Positions 34,105 to 43,892 of a DNA stretch of 64,000 bases are shown in pieces (positions within the stretch are counted from its first letter, which is position 1; every line of letters starts with the position of its first letter). A program made the translations under genes and the position numbers. Under the pieces are notes generated by a model that was not told the origin of the DNA, ran no database searches, and saw only the letters and a program-made list of their open reading frames with translations. Location: contig CAWJKP010000006.1 in assembly GCA_963843465.1 (NCBI GenBank), forward strand, positions 248,001-312,000, in the 5' to 3' direction. This DNA comes from CAWJKP01 sp963843465 (GTDB lineage: Bacteria > Planctomycetota > Planctomycetia > Pirellulales > Thermoguttaceae).

Positions 34105-35856
34105 ATGAACCAGACGACCGCACATACGATGACGCTGCCGGACGGCACCGAGTTGTTCTATCGGGCCTGGCTGCCCAGCGAGCCGACCCGCAAGTCACTG
34201 GTGATTTTTCACCGGGGCCATGAGCACTCCGGGCGCGTGCAGGATATCGTGGAAGCCCTCGATCTGGAGGACGTGGCCGTTTTCGCCTGGGATGCGCGTG
34301 GTCATGGTCGTACGCCGGGGGAGCGCGGCTACGCCCCCAGTTTCGCCGCCCTGGTGAAGGATATGGACTGCTTCGTCCGCCATCTTTGCCAAGCTCACGA
34401 CAAACAGCCGGAGAACATGGTCGTGCTGGCACAGAGCGTGGGCGCGGTGACGTCCGCCACCTGGGTTCACGACTACGCCCCGCCGATTCGAGCCATGATC
34501 CTCGTGGCCCCGGCACTGGAAATCAAGCTCTACGTGCCGTTGGCAATTCCCGGACTGCGGATCTTGTTGAAGATCCGCAAAGACCGCAAGACATTCATCA
34601 AGAGCTACGTCAAAGCCAGGATGCTGACCCACGACCGGGAGCAAGCCCGTCGGTACCAACAGGACTCGCTGATTGCCCGCGCGATTGCCGCGAACGTGCT
34701 GGTCGATCTGCACGACACGTCGGCGCGGCTGATTGACGATGCGGGCGCCATCCGAGTGCCGACCTTGCTGTTGGCGGCAGGAGCGGACTGGGTCGTGAAA
34801 CTCGGCCCTCAACGGCGACTGTTCGAGCGTCTCGGCACGCCGATCAAGCGGATGAAGGTGTTCCGGGGAATGTACCACGACCTGCTGCATGAAAAAGACC
34901 GCCGCCTGGTGATCGACGAGGCCCGGCAGTTCATCGACGAAGCGTTCGATCGCGACCTGCCGCCGTCGCCGCTGCTGCTGGACGCTGACCGCTACGGCTA
35001 CACCCGCAACGAGTATGATCGGCTGACCGAGCCGCTGTCCTGGTACTCGCCCAAAGGACTCAATTACCGTCTTCAACGCCTCGGCATGACGACGCTAGCC
35101 CGGCTGAGCCGTGGCGTTCGCCTGGGCTTTCGCAGCGGATTCGACTCGGGCAAGACGCTCGATTACGTTTACGAGAATCAGCCGCGAGGCGCGCTGCTTT
35201 TGGGCAAGTGGATCGATCGGTCCTATCTCAATAGCATCGGCTGGCGAGGCATCCGCCAACGTCGAGTGAACCTGGAGACGCTGCTGCAAGAAGCGATCTG
35301 TCTGCTCCGGGCGGAGGGCCAACAGGTGCGCCTGGTGGACATCGCTGCGGGGCCGGGCCGATACATTCTTGAAACAGTGCGCAACCTTGCCGGCAACGAC
35401 CTGTCCGCCCTGCTCCGCGACAACGTGGAGGCCAATCTCGAAGCCGGACGCAAGATTGCCAGTGAGGCAGGTCTCCACAACGTGACCTTTCAACTGGGCG
35501 ATGCCTTTGACGAGGCGTCGCTGGCTGCGATGCAGCCGGCGCCCAATGTGGCCGTGGTCTCGGGGCTGTACGAATTGTTCGGTGATAACGAGCCGGTGCG
35601 GCGTTCGCTGCGAGGGTTGGCGGGGGCAGTCCGGCCCGGCGGATATCTTGTCTACACCGGCCAGCCCTGGCACCCCCAGATGGAGATGATCGCCCGGGTG
35701 CTCACCAACCGGGAAGGTCAACCTTGGATTATGCGCCGCCGAACGCAGGAGGAAATGGACGACCTGGTGCGCGATGCTGGATTCCAGAAGATTGCAGAGG
35801 AGATCGATCGGTGGGGGATTTTCACGGTGTCGCTGGCGCGCTGCGCGGCCGATTGA
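34105..35856 (+). CDS. ynbC: Bifunctional alpha/beta hydrolase - SAM methyltransferase (YnbC-like)
   Basis: 583 residues from ATG 34105 (AAGGAG seven bases upstream). N-terminal alpha/beta hydrolase (about 1-270) with nucleophile serine in VVLAQSVGAV (AxSxG rather than GxSxG) and a HDLLHEKDRR His near 260. C-terminal Rossmann methyltransferase domain (about 390-575) with DIAAGPGRYILE binding SAM. E. coli YnbC has the same two-domain layout and unknown substrate. A phospholipid-headgroup role is likely from the neighbours. Confidence 0.85.
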   Translation: MNQTTAHTMTLPDGTELFYRAWLPSEPTRKSLVIFHRGHEHSGRVQDIVEALDLEDVAVFAWDARGHGRTPGERGYAPSFAALVKDMDCFVRHLCQAHDKQPENMVVLAQSVGAVTSATWVHDYAPPIRAMILVAPALEIKLYVPLAIPGLRILLKIRKDRKTFIKSYVKARMLTHDREQARRYQQDSLIARAIAANVLVDLHDTSARLIDDAGAIRVPTLLLAAGADWVVKLGPQRRLFERLGTPIKRMKVFRGMYHDLLHEKDRRLVIDEARQFIDEAFDRDLPPSPLLLDADRYGYTRNEYDRLTEPLSWYSPKGLNYRLQRLGMTTLARLSRGVRLGFRSGFDSGKTLDYVYENQPRGALLLGKWIDRSYLNSIGWRGIRQRRVNLETLLQEAICLLRAEGQQVRLVDIAAGPGRYILETVRNLAGNDLSALLRDNVEANLEAGRKIASEAGLHNVTFQLGDAFDEASLAAMQPAPNVAVVSGLYELFGDNEPVRRSLRGLAGAVRPGGYLVYTGQPWHPQMEMIARVLTNREGQPWIMRRRTQEEMDDLVRDAGFQKIAEEIDRWGIFTVSLARCAAD

Positions 35857-37190
35857 TCGTTCCGGCGGGCGCTGCTTCCGTGCTGCTGTCGCTGCTCTTC
35901 CTTGCGGTTTACAGCGGCACGAATTGGCTGACCTCGCAACGATCGCACGTCGGCACCTGGTACTACGAGTGGGAAAGGTTCATCCCCTTCGTGCCGCTGA
36001 TGGTCATCCCCTATATGTCCATTGACCTGTTCTTTGTCGCAGTACCGTTCTTATGCCGCGACCGCCGCGAGCTGGCGACGTTCTCTCGCCGTATAACCTT
36101 GGCTATTCTCCTGGCGGGAGCCTTCTTCTTACTGATGCCGCTGAAGCTGGCCCAGGAACGTCCCCACGTGGATGGCTGGATCGGCGTGCTCTTCGGCTGG
36201 TTCTTCGCCAGGGATCTGCCCTATAACCTGTGTCCCTCGCTGCACATTGCCTTGCGGACGATTCTGGCCGAGACGTATGCACGCCACACGCGCGGTTTGT
36301 GGAACATCGCATCGCACGTCTGGTTCAGCCTGGTCGGCTTTTCCACGCTGCTGACGTACCAACATCACGTGGTTGACGTGGCGGGAGGCTTCCTCCTGGC
36401 CACCGTTTGCTTCTATGTCATGCCCGCGATAGCCCACGGCCACCCCGTGACGCCCAATCGGCGGGTCGGTCTGTACTACTTCCTGGCATCGGTCGCCGCA
36501 AGCGTCACGGCCGCCCTTTGCTGGCCCTGGGGAAGCATCTTCATTTGGCCCGCCATGGCCTGCCTCGTCGCAGCCGCCGCCTATTTCGGACTCGGCCCGG
36601 GGATCTATCGGAAAGTCAACGGGCGGCTGACCTTGAGCACGCGGCTCTTGCTGGCGCCGTTGCTCGTTGGTCAGAACTTGTCACTACGATATTACCGGCG
36701 GCAATGCCGGGCGTGGGACGAAGTGACACCTCGGGTCTGGATTGGTCGAAAGCTCTCCGGCCGCGAAGCAGCGGATGCCGTGCGGAAGGGCGTGACGGGC
36801 GTTCTGGACGTGACGGCCGAGTTTTCCGAGGCAATGCCCTTCTTATCGACTTGTTACCTGAATGTCCCCATCCTGGATCTCACGGCCCCAACGCCCGAGC
36901 AGCTCCAGCGGTGCGTTAATTTCGTCGCTGAGAACGCAGCGCGCGGGGTGGTTTACGTCCACTGCAAAATCGGCTATTCGCGGAGTGCAGTCGTGGTGGG
37001 GGCCTACCTTTTGAACCGTGGAGCCGTGTCTTCCGCCGACGAAGCGATGTCCCGTTTGCGAGCCGTTCGCCCGTCGCTGGTAATTCGCCCGGAAGCTGCT
37101 GATGCGCTGCGCCGTTTTGAGATGGGGCTTGCTGATCCAGTCTGTCTTGAGCGAAGGTACACCTACGGCAGTTCGATCGAGGAGACTTAG
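35811..37190 (+). CDS. ynbD: PAP2 phosphatase - dual-specificity phosphatase fusion (YnbD-like)
   Basis: 459 residues from GTG 35811 (GAGGAG eight bases upstream; overlaps ynbC by 46 bases). N-terminal PAP2 domain in the membrane: NLCPSLH (variant of PSGH) and the TYQHHVVDVAGG block that carries the nucleophilic histidines. C-terminal dual-specificity phosphatase with VYVHCKIGYSRSAV, a full HCX5R loop. Both halves appear intact, so this is a lipid phosphatase fused to a cytoplasmic phosphatase, the same order as in E. coli YnbD. Confidence 0.87.
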   Translation: MGDFHGVAGALRGRLIVPAGAASVLLSLLFLAVYSGTNWLTSQRSHVGTWYYEWERFIPFVPLMVIPYMSIDLFFVAVPFLCRDRRELATFSRRITLAILLAGAFFLLMPLKLAQERPHVDGWIGVLFGWFFARDLPYNLCPSLHIALRTILAETYARHTRGLWNIASHVWFSLVGFSTLLTYQHHVVDVAGGFLLATVCFYVMPAIAHGHPVTPNRRVGLYYFLASVAASVTAALCWPWGSIFIWPAMACLVAAAAYFGLGPGIYRKVNGRLTLSTRLLLAPLLVGQNLSLRYYRRQCRAWDEVTPRVWIGRKLSGREAADAVRKGVTGVLDVTAEFSEAMPFLSTCYLNVPILDLTAPTPEQLQRCVNFVAENAARGVVYVHCKIGYSRSAVVVGAYLLNRGAVSSADEAMSRLRAVRPSLVIRPEAADALRRFEMGLADPVCLERRYTYGSSIEET

Positions 37191-39299
37191 CGCAGGATCG
37201 TGTCCTTGGCCTTGTTGGCCTTTTGCAAGAGCACGTCGGCGTCGTGGCCTTGACCCATCTGGCGGCGCATGGTGGCCAGGTTCGTGTAGGGGATCTCCAG
37301 GACGCCGGCCTCCAGGGCGCCGCTGTCGACCACTTTCTCGATCAGTCCGGTGCCGCGCTGGGTGAGATCGACGGCCTTCTCCCGCTGTCCGACCTGCCAG
37401 TAGGAGACACCCATGCTCACGTAGGTCTCGCCCAGGCGGCCGAACTCGCTAGGGTTCACGTCGTTGGCCAAGCGGTCGAAGATCACAACGGCCTTGTCGT
37501 ACCAGGTGATGGCCATCCTGTGGTTCTGCTGGCCGACGGCGTAAATCGCGCCGACGCGGAAGTAGAGTCGTCCCAGGAGGTAGCTGTCGGCGGCGTTCGG
37601 CTTGGCGGAGGTGCCCTGTTCGAGATAGGCGATCGCCTTCTGGCCATACTTCAGGGCCTGGTCGTGCTCGCCGCGCATCTGGTAGATTTGCACGGCGTCG
37701 TAGAGCGCCATGCCCAGGTCCCACTGGAGCTGCTGGGTGCGTCCCGGGTCGGTGCTGGTGCTGAGCAATTCGTCGGCCGAGCGGACCGTGCGTTCCGCCC
37801 AAGAGGTCGGCTCGATGCGGCCTTGGAGTCCCACCAGGGCCGCCAGGGCCCTGACCGCCACGCGGAAGCGACGCTCCGGCGCGGCGCCTCTTTGTCCACG
37901 AGGTCGTCGGCCAGGCTGGCGGCCTTCTCCAGCCAGCGGGGCACGGCCACCTCCTTGCGGTCCCAGTTTCCCCAGGCAATGTCGTGCGCCGCGCCGAGGT
38001 GGGCGTCGACGAGGACCTCCTTGGCCGCGATGCGGATCGCCGGGTGCGGGCTGGACAACAGCGCGTCGGCCGCGGAGAGCGCGTTGCTGTGGTAGGTCAT
38101 GGCTTGCTTGTAGTCGGGATGACGGCCAGAGGCGTAAAGATCGCCCAAGAGGCACAGTGCCCGCGCCTTGACGTGGGGCCGTTTGTCGCTGGTGGCCAGG
38201 GCCTTCTCCGCTTCCTGCACCGCCGCGCTGAACTGGCCTTGCTGGCCGAGGATCTGGGCCTGGGTAAGGCGGTACTGCGGATTCTCCGGCTCCAGCCGCA
38301 CCGCCTCGCCCGCCGCCGCCAAGGCCGGCGTCTGATCGCCGGAGGCCGAGAGCACCCGGGCCTGGAGCCAGTGGGCCCGGCCGTTGGCCGGATCGAGCCG
38401 GATGGCCGTCTCGAGGTCCTTGGCGCTCCAATCCGGCCGACTGTCCAGATGCGTTTCCGCCCGCAGCAGGAACGGCTCCGCCGAGATCGGCTCGAGGATG
38501 ATCTGCACGACTTGGTAGGATGGCTTATTGGGCGGGTTGTTGGGCTGAAAATTGAACAACACGCCCCGCTCGGGATACGACTGCCCGAGGATCTCGCCTA
38601 ACGCACTGGAGACCAGCACCGGGCGTACGGCGGTCAACTGGAGCTGTTGGGCCGCGCCTGCGGCGGGAAAGGCACGGTTGAGCCGGATCACGATCGAGGC
38701 CACACGGTTCTGCAAGTAGCTCACCTCGACCCGATCGAACGGCGGCACGGCATGGAGATGGATTGTACGGCCGTCCCGCACGGCCGCGTCCTTGGGCGCG
38801 CCCAGGCCTTCTGAACCTCGTTCATCGTGGAGACGCCGGGGACGATGCCGTTGAAACTGGCGGCTTCGATCTCGACGGCGCCACCCGCATGGGGATCAGG
38901 GATCGGTTGGAGCGGGTTGGCGCCGGACGGTTCGCCCGGTGCGGGAGCCCTCGACTCGCCTGTCGGGTTCTGCGCCGCGGGGTCGCCGGCCAAGGTGATC
39001 TGGCTGCCGGCGCCGCCAGCCGACAAGGTACTGGCGGTGGGTCTGCCCGATCCTAGCGGCAGTTCGCTGGGGGTCGCCGGCCCGGAGTTCGACTCCGTCG
39101 GCGTGGCCACGCCGACGCCCGCCGCGTGATCGTCGCGGGCGTCGCCCGCCTGCCTTCCGGTGATCTTCATGGTCGCGCGTTGGAGGGCGTCTTCGCCAGG
39201 CGGCAAGACATCTTCGGCCGCTGCGACCGCTTGCCCGAGGATCCCGACGACGGCCAGAATCGCCGCCCGCCGTAGCCAACGAAGTATCGTAGACGCCAT
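37187..39299 (-). pseudogene. Secreted TPR protein, two frameshifts
   Basis: ATG 39299 (AGGAGG upstream) starts a secreted protein: signal peptide, a Ser/Thr/Gly linker, then a DNEVQKAW-like segment. The frame breaks near 38795-38805, then resumes as AVRDGRTIHLHAVPPFDRVEVSY and on into TPR-like helical repeats. A second break lies near 37880-37892, after DDLVDKEA, before RRFRVAVRALAALVG. The final part runs to TAG 37187. Rejoined it would be about 700 residues. The homologous continuity of all three pieces makes sequencing indels or recent decay the likely explanation. Confidence 0.72.
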
Positions 39300-39446
39300 T
39301 GCGTGTTCCTCCTGTGAACAAGCGCAACTCAAAGGCCGCCGTCAAAGGCGGCGTCCACCTGCCCTCTAGGGGTCAGGTGGCGTCCGCTGCGAGTCCCAAT
39401 CCTTGGGATTCTCCGAGTAGAGAGAACCACAGACGGCCCAGTCTAC

Positions 39447-39668
39447 TCGTTTATGGCAAGCGAGGTCCAGAGCGGATTCTGCATGGGTCGAGCGAAAGCC
39501 GGTAAATAAGGCGCTCCAACCCCTTCGTGAGAGGGGATTCAGCGAGCAGGGTAGGAAAAGCTCGCGCGTGTGTGCGCCGGCCAGGGAACTTTGCTGGCCT
39601 ATGGCAAGCCGACTCTAGAGCGCGATCTTTTAGGGTCATGCGAAACCTGATAAACAAGGCGTTTGGTG
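39447..39668 (+). repeat. Imperfect repeat block with a 23-bp direct repeat
   Basis: A 70-bp unit starting TATGGCAAGC appears near 39451 and again, diverged, near 39599. A 23-bp string beginning CCCCTTCGTGAGAGGGG at 39521-39543 recurs at 40181-40203, flanking the efflux-adaptor fragment. This is the content of the gap from 39300 apart from a few bases of unassigned sequence. Confidence 0.55.
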
Positions 39669-39817
39669 GTGGTCCGACAGTGTGTTGCAGGACCACGCCC
39701 CAAATTCTACGGGGCCCCTTGACGGCCTTAAGTGGCCGGCATACAGTCGGGGGGCATGGAGTTTCTGGAGCGATGGACGAAAGCACCACCACAGTAAGCG
39801 GAGGCCGCGAAAGAACC

Positions 39818-40063
39818 ATGACCTTGACTCGGGCCAAACTGAATCTGACGATCGCACAGGCGAAGCTTGACGTGGCCAAGGCGACGCTCAAGCAGAAAAA
39901 GCAGGACTGGGATCGGGCGCCGGCACTACACGCGAGCCAGTCGATAACGGACCTCGAGTACGACATCGCGGAGCGGGATTGGAATGTAGCGGTGGCCGAG
40001 GTGCAGGAGGCCGAGGCGAACGTCAAGCTGGCCGATCTGGACGTAGCCGACTGTTCGCTGTGA
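39818..40063 (+). pseudogene. HlyD/RND adaptor fragment
   Basis: About 81 codons from ATG 39818 encode a coiled-coil hairpin of membrane-fusion (RND/HlyD) proteins: AKLNLTIAQAKLDVAKATL, KQKKQDWDRAPALHASQSITDLEYD, then AEANVKLADLDVADCSL, where the conserved TRVTAPFDG would continue. It stops at TGA. Both ends of the adaptor are missing, so it is a decayed fragment. The paired OM factor lies on the opposite strand. Confidence 0.65.
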
Positions 40064-40117
40064 CCACGCTCGACTCCGCTACTCCTACACCCCACGAAAA
40101 GGCCAAGACCAATGGTA

Positions 40118-41933
40118 TTATTTGGGAGAATTGGGTCTGGCCCCGGCAACACGCTCTTGGACCACTGCCAGGCATTTTGCCCCCTTCGTGAGAGGGGATT
40201 CAGTTCGATTCGGCAGACTCGTCTGGTTGCGGGGCGCGGGCGCCGCTTTCTTTTCAGTTGGCGGGGGCGGGGGGACCGCTTCCTCTGGGCCTGCCTCGTT
40301 CTTGGGCGAGATCGTCGCCGGCGGGGGCACCAGGGGACCGAGGGGCCCGTTGTCCTGAGGCTGGCAACGGATCTCCCAGCCGCCACCCAAGGCCAGGTAC
40401 GTCTGGATCAGCCCTTGCGCAATATTGCCCTTCGCTTGGGCCAAAAGGCTCTGCTGCTGCACGAGGTTCAGTAACACGACTTGCGCCGTGGTGCCGTTCG
40501 CGCCGAATACGGCTCGCGCCGGCACCAGCTCTTTTGCCGCCTTGCCCGCATCCTGGGCAGCGATGACACTGCGTTTTTGGAGATCAGTCTGCTCCTGCGA
40601 CTCGAAGAACGCCGCCAGGCCGGTTTCCACGTCGGCCTGGGCCTGGAGCACCGTGGCCTGGTAGGTGGCCACCAGGGCGTTGAAGCTGGCTTGCTGCGCG
40701 GTCGTTATTGAGGATCCGGCCGTAGTTGAGGATGTTCCATTGGAAGGATGGCCCGATGTTTCCCTCGAACGCCGCTGGCGTAAAGAGCGTTCCCAACCTG
40801 TCGGACTGCCAGCCGAAGTCGCCGGTGATGGAGACCATGGGATAGGCCGCGGAGATGGCCACGCCGATCTCGGCCGATTGCTGGGCGGCCAAGCGCTCCG
40901 CCTGGCGGACGTCGGGCCGGCGGGTGAGCAACTGGCAGGGGATGCCGATGGCCACCTCGGAAGGCACCTTGGGGATCGGGCCCTCGTCCGTGGACCGGGA
41001 AAGGGCTGTGTATGCCGAAGGTCCCAAAGACTCTAAGGGCCTTTTCAGGTCCTCGCCCAGGTACGGGAGCAGGTATTCCGGCGGGATGCCCAAGCACGAA
41101 AGCAGGTTTTCCTGGGGGATGCCCAAGAGGACGCAGAGGCGGGCGTTGGCCTGCCGCATGTCCTCAACCACTGGCGGGATTTGGGCCCGGACTTGTTCGA
41201 CGGTACTTTTGGCCTGGCCCAAGTCCAAACGGGTCGCGTGCCCAAACTTGAGCTGCTCGCCCGTGTGGAATAGAATCTCGTTCTCCAGGTCCAGGTTCTC
41301 CTTGAGCACCTCGATTCGCTCCTGGTCGGTGCGGATCTCGACGTAGTTGGAGGCCACGGCGGCCAGCAAGGTGATCACCGCCTCGTCGTAGCCCGCCACC
41401 GAGGCATCCACGTTCGCCCCGGTCGCTTCGATCGCGCGGCGGTAATAGCCCCAGAAGTCGAGCTGCCAGGCGAGGTTGGCCGAGACGTTCCAGGTGCTGG
41501 CCACCGCCGGAAAGCCCAGGCCGCCGGCGGCGGCGGTCGAGAACTGCGAACGCGTGTAAGCGCCCGTAATATTCTGGGTTTGTGGGAAGAGACCACCCTG
41601 GGCAACGCCCAGCAGCGCCTGGGCCTGCTTGATCCGCTCGCCGGCCGCCTTGACCGTGAGGTTCTGCCGGTAGGCGTGCGCGATCAGTTGATTGAGCGTG
41701 GGATCGGCAAAGACACACCACCAGCGGCTGAGGTCGTCGGATTGGTCCAGCCTCGGGTGCTTGCCGCTTTCGATCCAGTGTCCGGCGACGGGTCCTGCCG
41801 GCGGGCTGTAGTTCGGCCCAACCTTGAAGCCGTTTTGTACATAATCCTGGAAGCTCGTACAGCCGCTGACGACCAGCGCCGTCGCCGCCATCGCCGCCAC
41901 GATCCGCCGCTTCGATGCAAGTATGCGGAGCAT
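40118..41933 (-). pseudogene. NodT/CusC-like outer-membrane efflux lipoprotein, frameshifted
   Basis: ATG 41933 starts a lipoprotein (lipobox VVSGC) with the RND outer-membrane-factor fold; the N-terminal helical pair and PxxQxxQ-type repeats are clear. The frame breaks near 40690-40699 at the NYGRILNNDRAAS motif; the other frame continues NALVATYQATVLQAQADVET, and ends in a long Pro-rich tail at 40118. Inside, a tandem LLGIPQENLLSCLGIPPEYLL duplication is visible. Rejoined, it would be about 600 residues. An indel error is possible, but the adjacent adaptor is clearly truncated, so decay is credible. Confidence 0.7.
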
Positions 41934-42233
41934 TCCTCAGCCTCCTCGACCGCCGCGGCGAGGGAAGATCCCTCAAATGCCGCACCAAACTCAAATCCGG
42001 TACAACCCCGTTCATCGTTGCTATCGGCATGAGCGTCATAACCAATACAACCGAACCGCTTTTCAACGAGCGAAGTCCTTCTCCGCCGCCGGAAGATCTT
42101 TGCCAGTTTGCCTACCCCCAAACGGTGCCCCCGCAAAACCGTTACAATCGTTAAAGTCGCGCACCTGGCAAAAGCGCCGAGAAACGCTGGACGGGCGACT
42201 CCGGTCGGTCCGTAATCGGCGTGCAGAATCCCT

Positions 42234-42270
42234 CGTCCCATCTCCCTCCGGGAGAAGGTTGGGGTGAGGG
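42234..42270 (+). repeat. Common intergenic palindrome (TCTCCCTCCGGGAGA type)
   Basis: TCTCCCTCCGGGAGAAGGTTGGGGTGAGGG, a variant of the read-through repeat also seen at the 3' end of the kinase gene (57895-57925). Nothing else was recognised in 41934-42478. Confidence 0.6.
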
Positions 42271-42478
42271 AAAGGTGCCGATGATCACGCTGCTAACGCG
42301 AGCCGGCGTGGCCGCCGGGGGCTAGCGGAGCGGCTGACTTTTCACAACAGCTACAAGCGGTGAACAGAGAAGATGAAGTACACTCCGCGTGCGGGCATTC
42401 TTGGACAAATGAGGCTGAGCCGCCGCGCCTCTCCCAGAGCGGGGGGCCGCGCCCTGAAAACAGAGGTGCGGGCTTACT

Positions 42479-42533
42479 TCTAACTTCTAACTTCTAACTC
42501 CTAACTCCTAACTCCTAACTTCTTACTCCTACC
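42479..42533 (-). repeat. 7-bp array (TAACTTC/TAACTCC)
   Basis: Seven or eight heptamers (TTACTTC, TAACTTC, TAACTCC ...) immediately after the stop codon of the isomerase gene. Confidence 0.75.
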
Positions 42534-43426
42534 TACGCGTCGCAAATGGCGATCGCTTCGGCGAGACTCTTCAGGGCGTCGCTCTTGGCAGGGACGAACT
42601 CCTGGGCGACATAGCCGGTAAAGTGCGTCTCGGCTATCGCCTCCATGATCTTGCGGTAATCGAGGGTCTGGGTCTGGTCGATCTCATGCCGTCCGGGAAC
42701 GCCGCCGGTATGGTAGTGGCCCCAGCAGTCGTGATGCTTGGCGATGTCGGCCAGCGGGTCCTCCTTCATCATGCCGGCGTGGTAGATGTCGTAGAGCACC
42801 TTCACCCGGGGCGAACCGACCTGCTGGACCAACTGCACGCACCACTTCGTCGAATCGGCCATGTAATCCGGGTGGTCGTGGGCGGAATTGAGAAACTCGA
42901 GGCAGACCGTGACTTTCTTCTTCTCCGCATAAGGGGCGATCTTCTTCAGCCCGACCACGCAGTTCTTCAAGCCCTCTTGATCGTCCATGCCTGCGCGGTT
43001 GCCGGAGAAGCAGATCACGTTGGGGAAGCCGGCGGCGGCCGTGTCGTCGATGCCCTTGCGGACCTGGGCCAGGCACTGCTCGTGGTTTTCCAGGCGATTG
43101 AGTCCCTTGGTGATGCCGTGGCTGGGAGTCATCGCGCAGATCAGGCCGTGCTTCTGCACAGTCGGCCAGTCGTGGGGGCCGATGAGCTCGATCGACTTCA
43201 GGCCCAATTTCGCACAGGCGGCGGCAAAACCGTCGAGGTTCATCTTCACCTTGTTCAGGAAACCGCCATAGCACCAGAGGCAGACCGACTGGCGGATCCG
43301 CCCTTTGAGCTGGGCCGCCCGAGCCCAACGGCCCAGCGGAAGGGTGGCGCCCAGCGCGGCGGTGCCGGCCAGGGTGCCCAACATCGAGCGGCGGGAAAGG
43401 GTAGGGCGATCGGCGGATCGGGTCAT
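42533..43426 (-). CDS. Tat-exported hydroxypyruvate isomerase-like protein
   Basis: 297 residues. A twin-arginine signal (SRRSMLGTLAG, then a hydrophobic stretch to about residue 37) directs export. The mature part is a TIM barrel of the hydroxypyruvate isomerase/AP-endonuclease-2 family: LCLEFLNS (Glu ligand), LYDIYHAGMM, GHYHTGGVPGRHEI and QEFVP (second Glu) are the metal-site segments. Probable sugar isomerase/epimerase. A strong hit to the Hyi family is expected; the actual sugar is unknown. Confidence 0.87.
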   Translation of the reverse strand: MTRSADRPTLSRRSMLGTLAGTAALGATLPLGRWARAAQLKGRIRQSVCLWCYGGFLNKVKMNLDGFAAACAKLGLKSIELIGPHDWPTVQKHGLICAMTPSHGITKGLNRLENHEQCLAQVRKGIDDTAAAGFPNVICFSGNRAGMDDQEGLKNCVVGLKKIAPYAEKKKVTVCLEFLNSAHDHPDYMADSTKWCVQLVQQVGSPRVKVLYDIYHAGMMKEDPLADIAKHHDCWGHYHTGGVPGRHEIDQTQTLDYRKIMEAIAETHFTGYVAQEFVPAKSDALKSLAEAIAICDA

Positions 43427-43508
43427 GGAATGGTCCTCGTCACGGGGTTATCGAAGAGACACACCTTCGATGCTAATCGCCTTCGGCGTGGTTTGCAACC
43501 ACCGGACG

Positions 43509-43790
43509 GCGCAGGGCCGCGGCGGACGGCGGACGGCGGACGCAGGCGATGATTCTGCGGCCGCGTCGGGCTGCAACGGCACGGGACTAAGGACCCGTAC
43601 GTGCTAAGGACCGACGCAGCAACAAGTGTCGCCTTTCGCTCCGCGAAAGAACGCGGCTTTCGCGGAGCGAAAGGCGACAATCCGAAAGATATTGATTCGC
43701 CGGTCCTAAAGCCCACACGTGGCCGGCGGTCGGAACACCTTCTCCCGTCCGCCGTCCCCCGTCCGCCATCCGCCGTACGTCCCTCGTTGT
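43509..43790. repeat. Composite: 7-bp array, palindrome pair, inverted 7-bp array
   Basis: GGCGGAC heptamers at about 43521-43545, a GTCGCCTTTCGC inverted pair at 43628-43678, and CCCGTCC/GCCGTCC heptamers at about 43740-43785. The same three-part order as 905-1160. Fills most of 43427-43892. Confidence 0.75.
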
Positions 43791-43892
43791 GCTAGCCGTT
43801 TTTTTCGCCGCACCTTATAATGCGTGCCTTGCCGTTCACAGGGGCGTGTCCCCTTCGTCGTCCCAGGGAGCAGATAGGGAGTCCAGCGTTTC

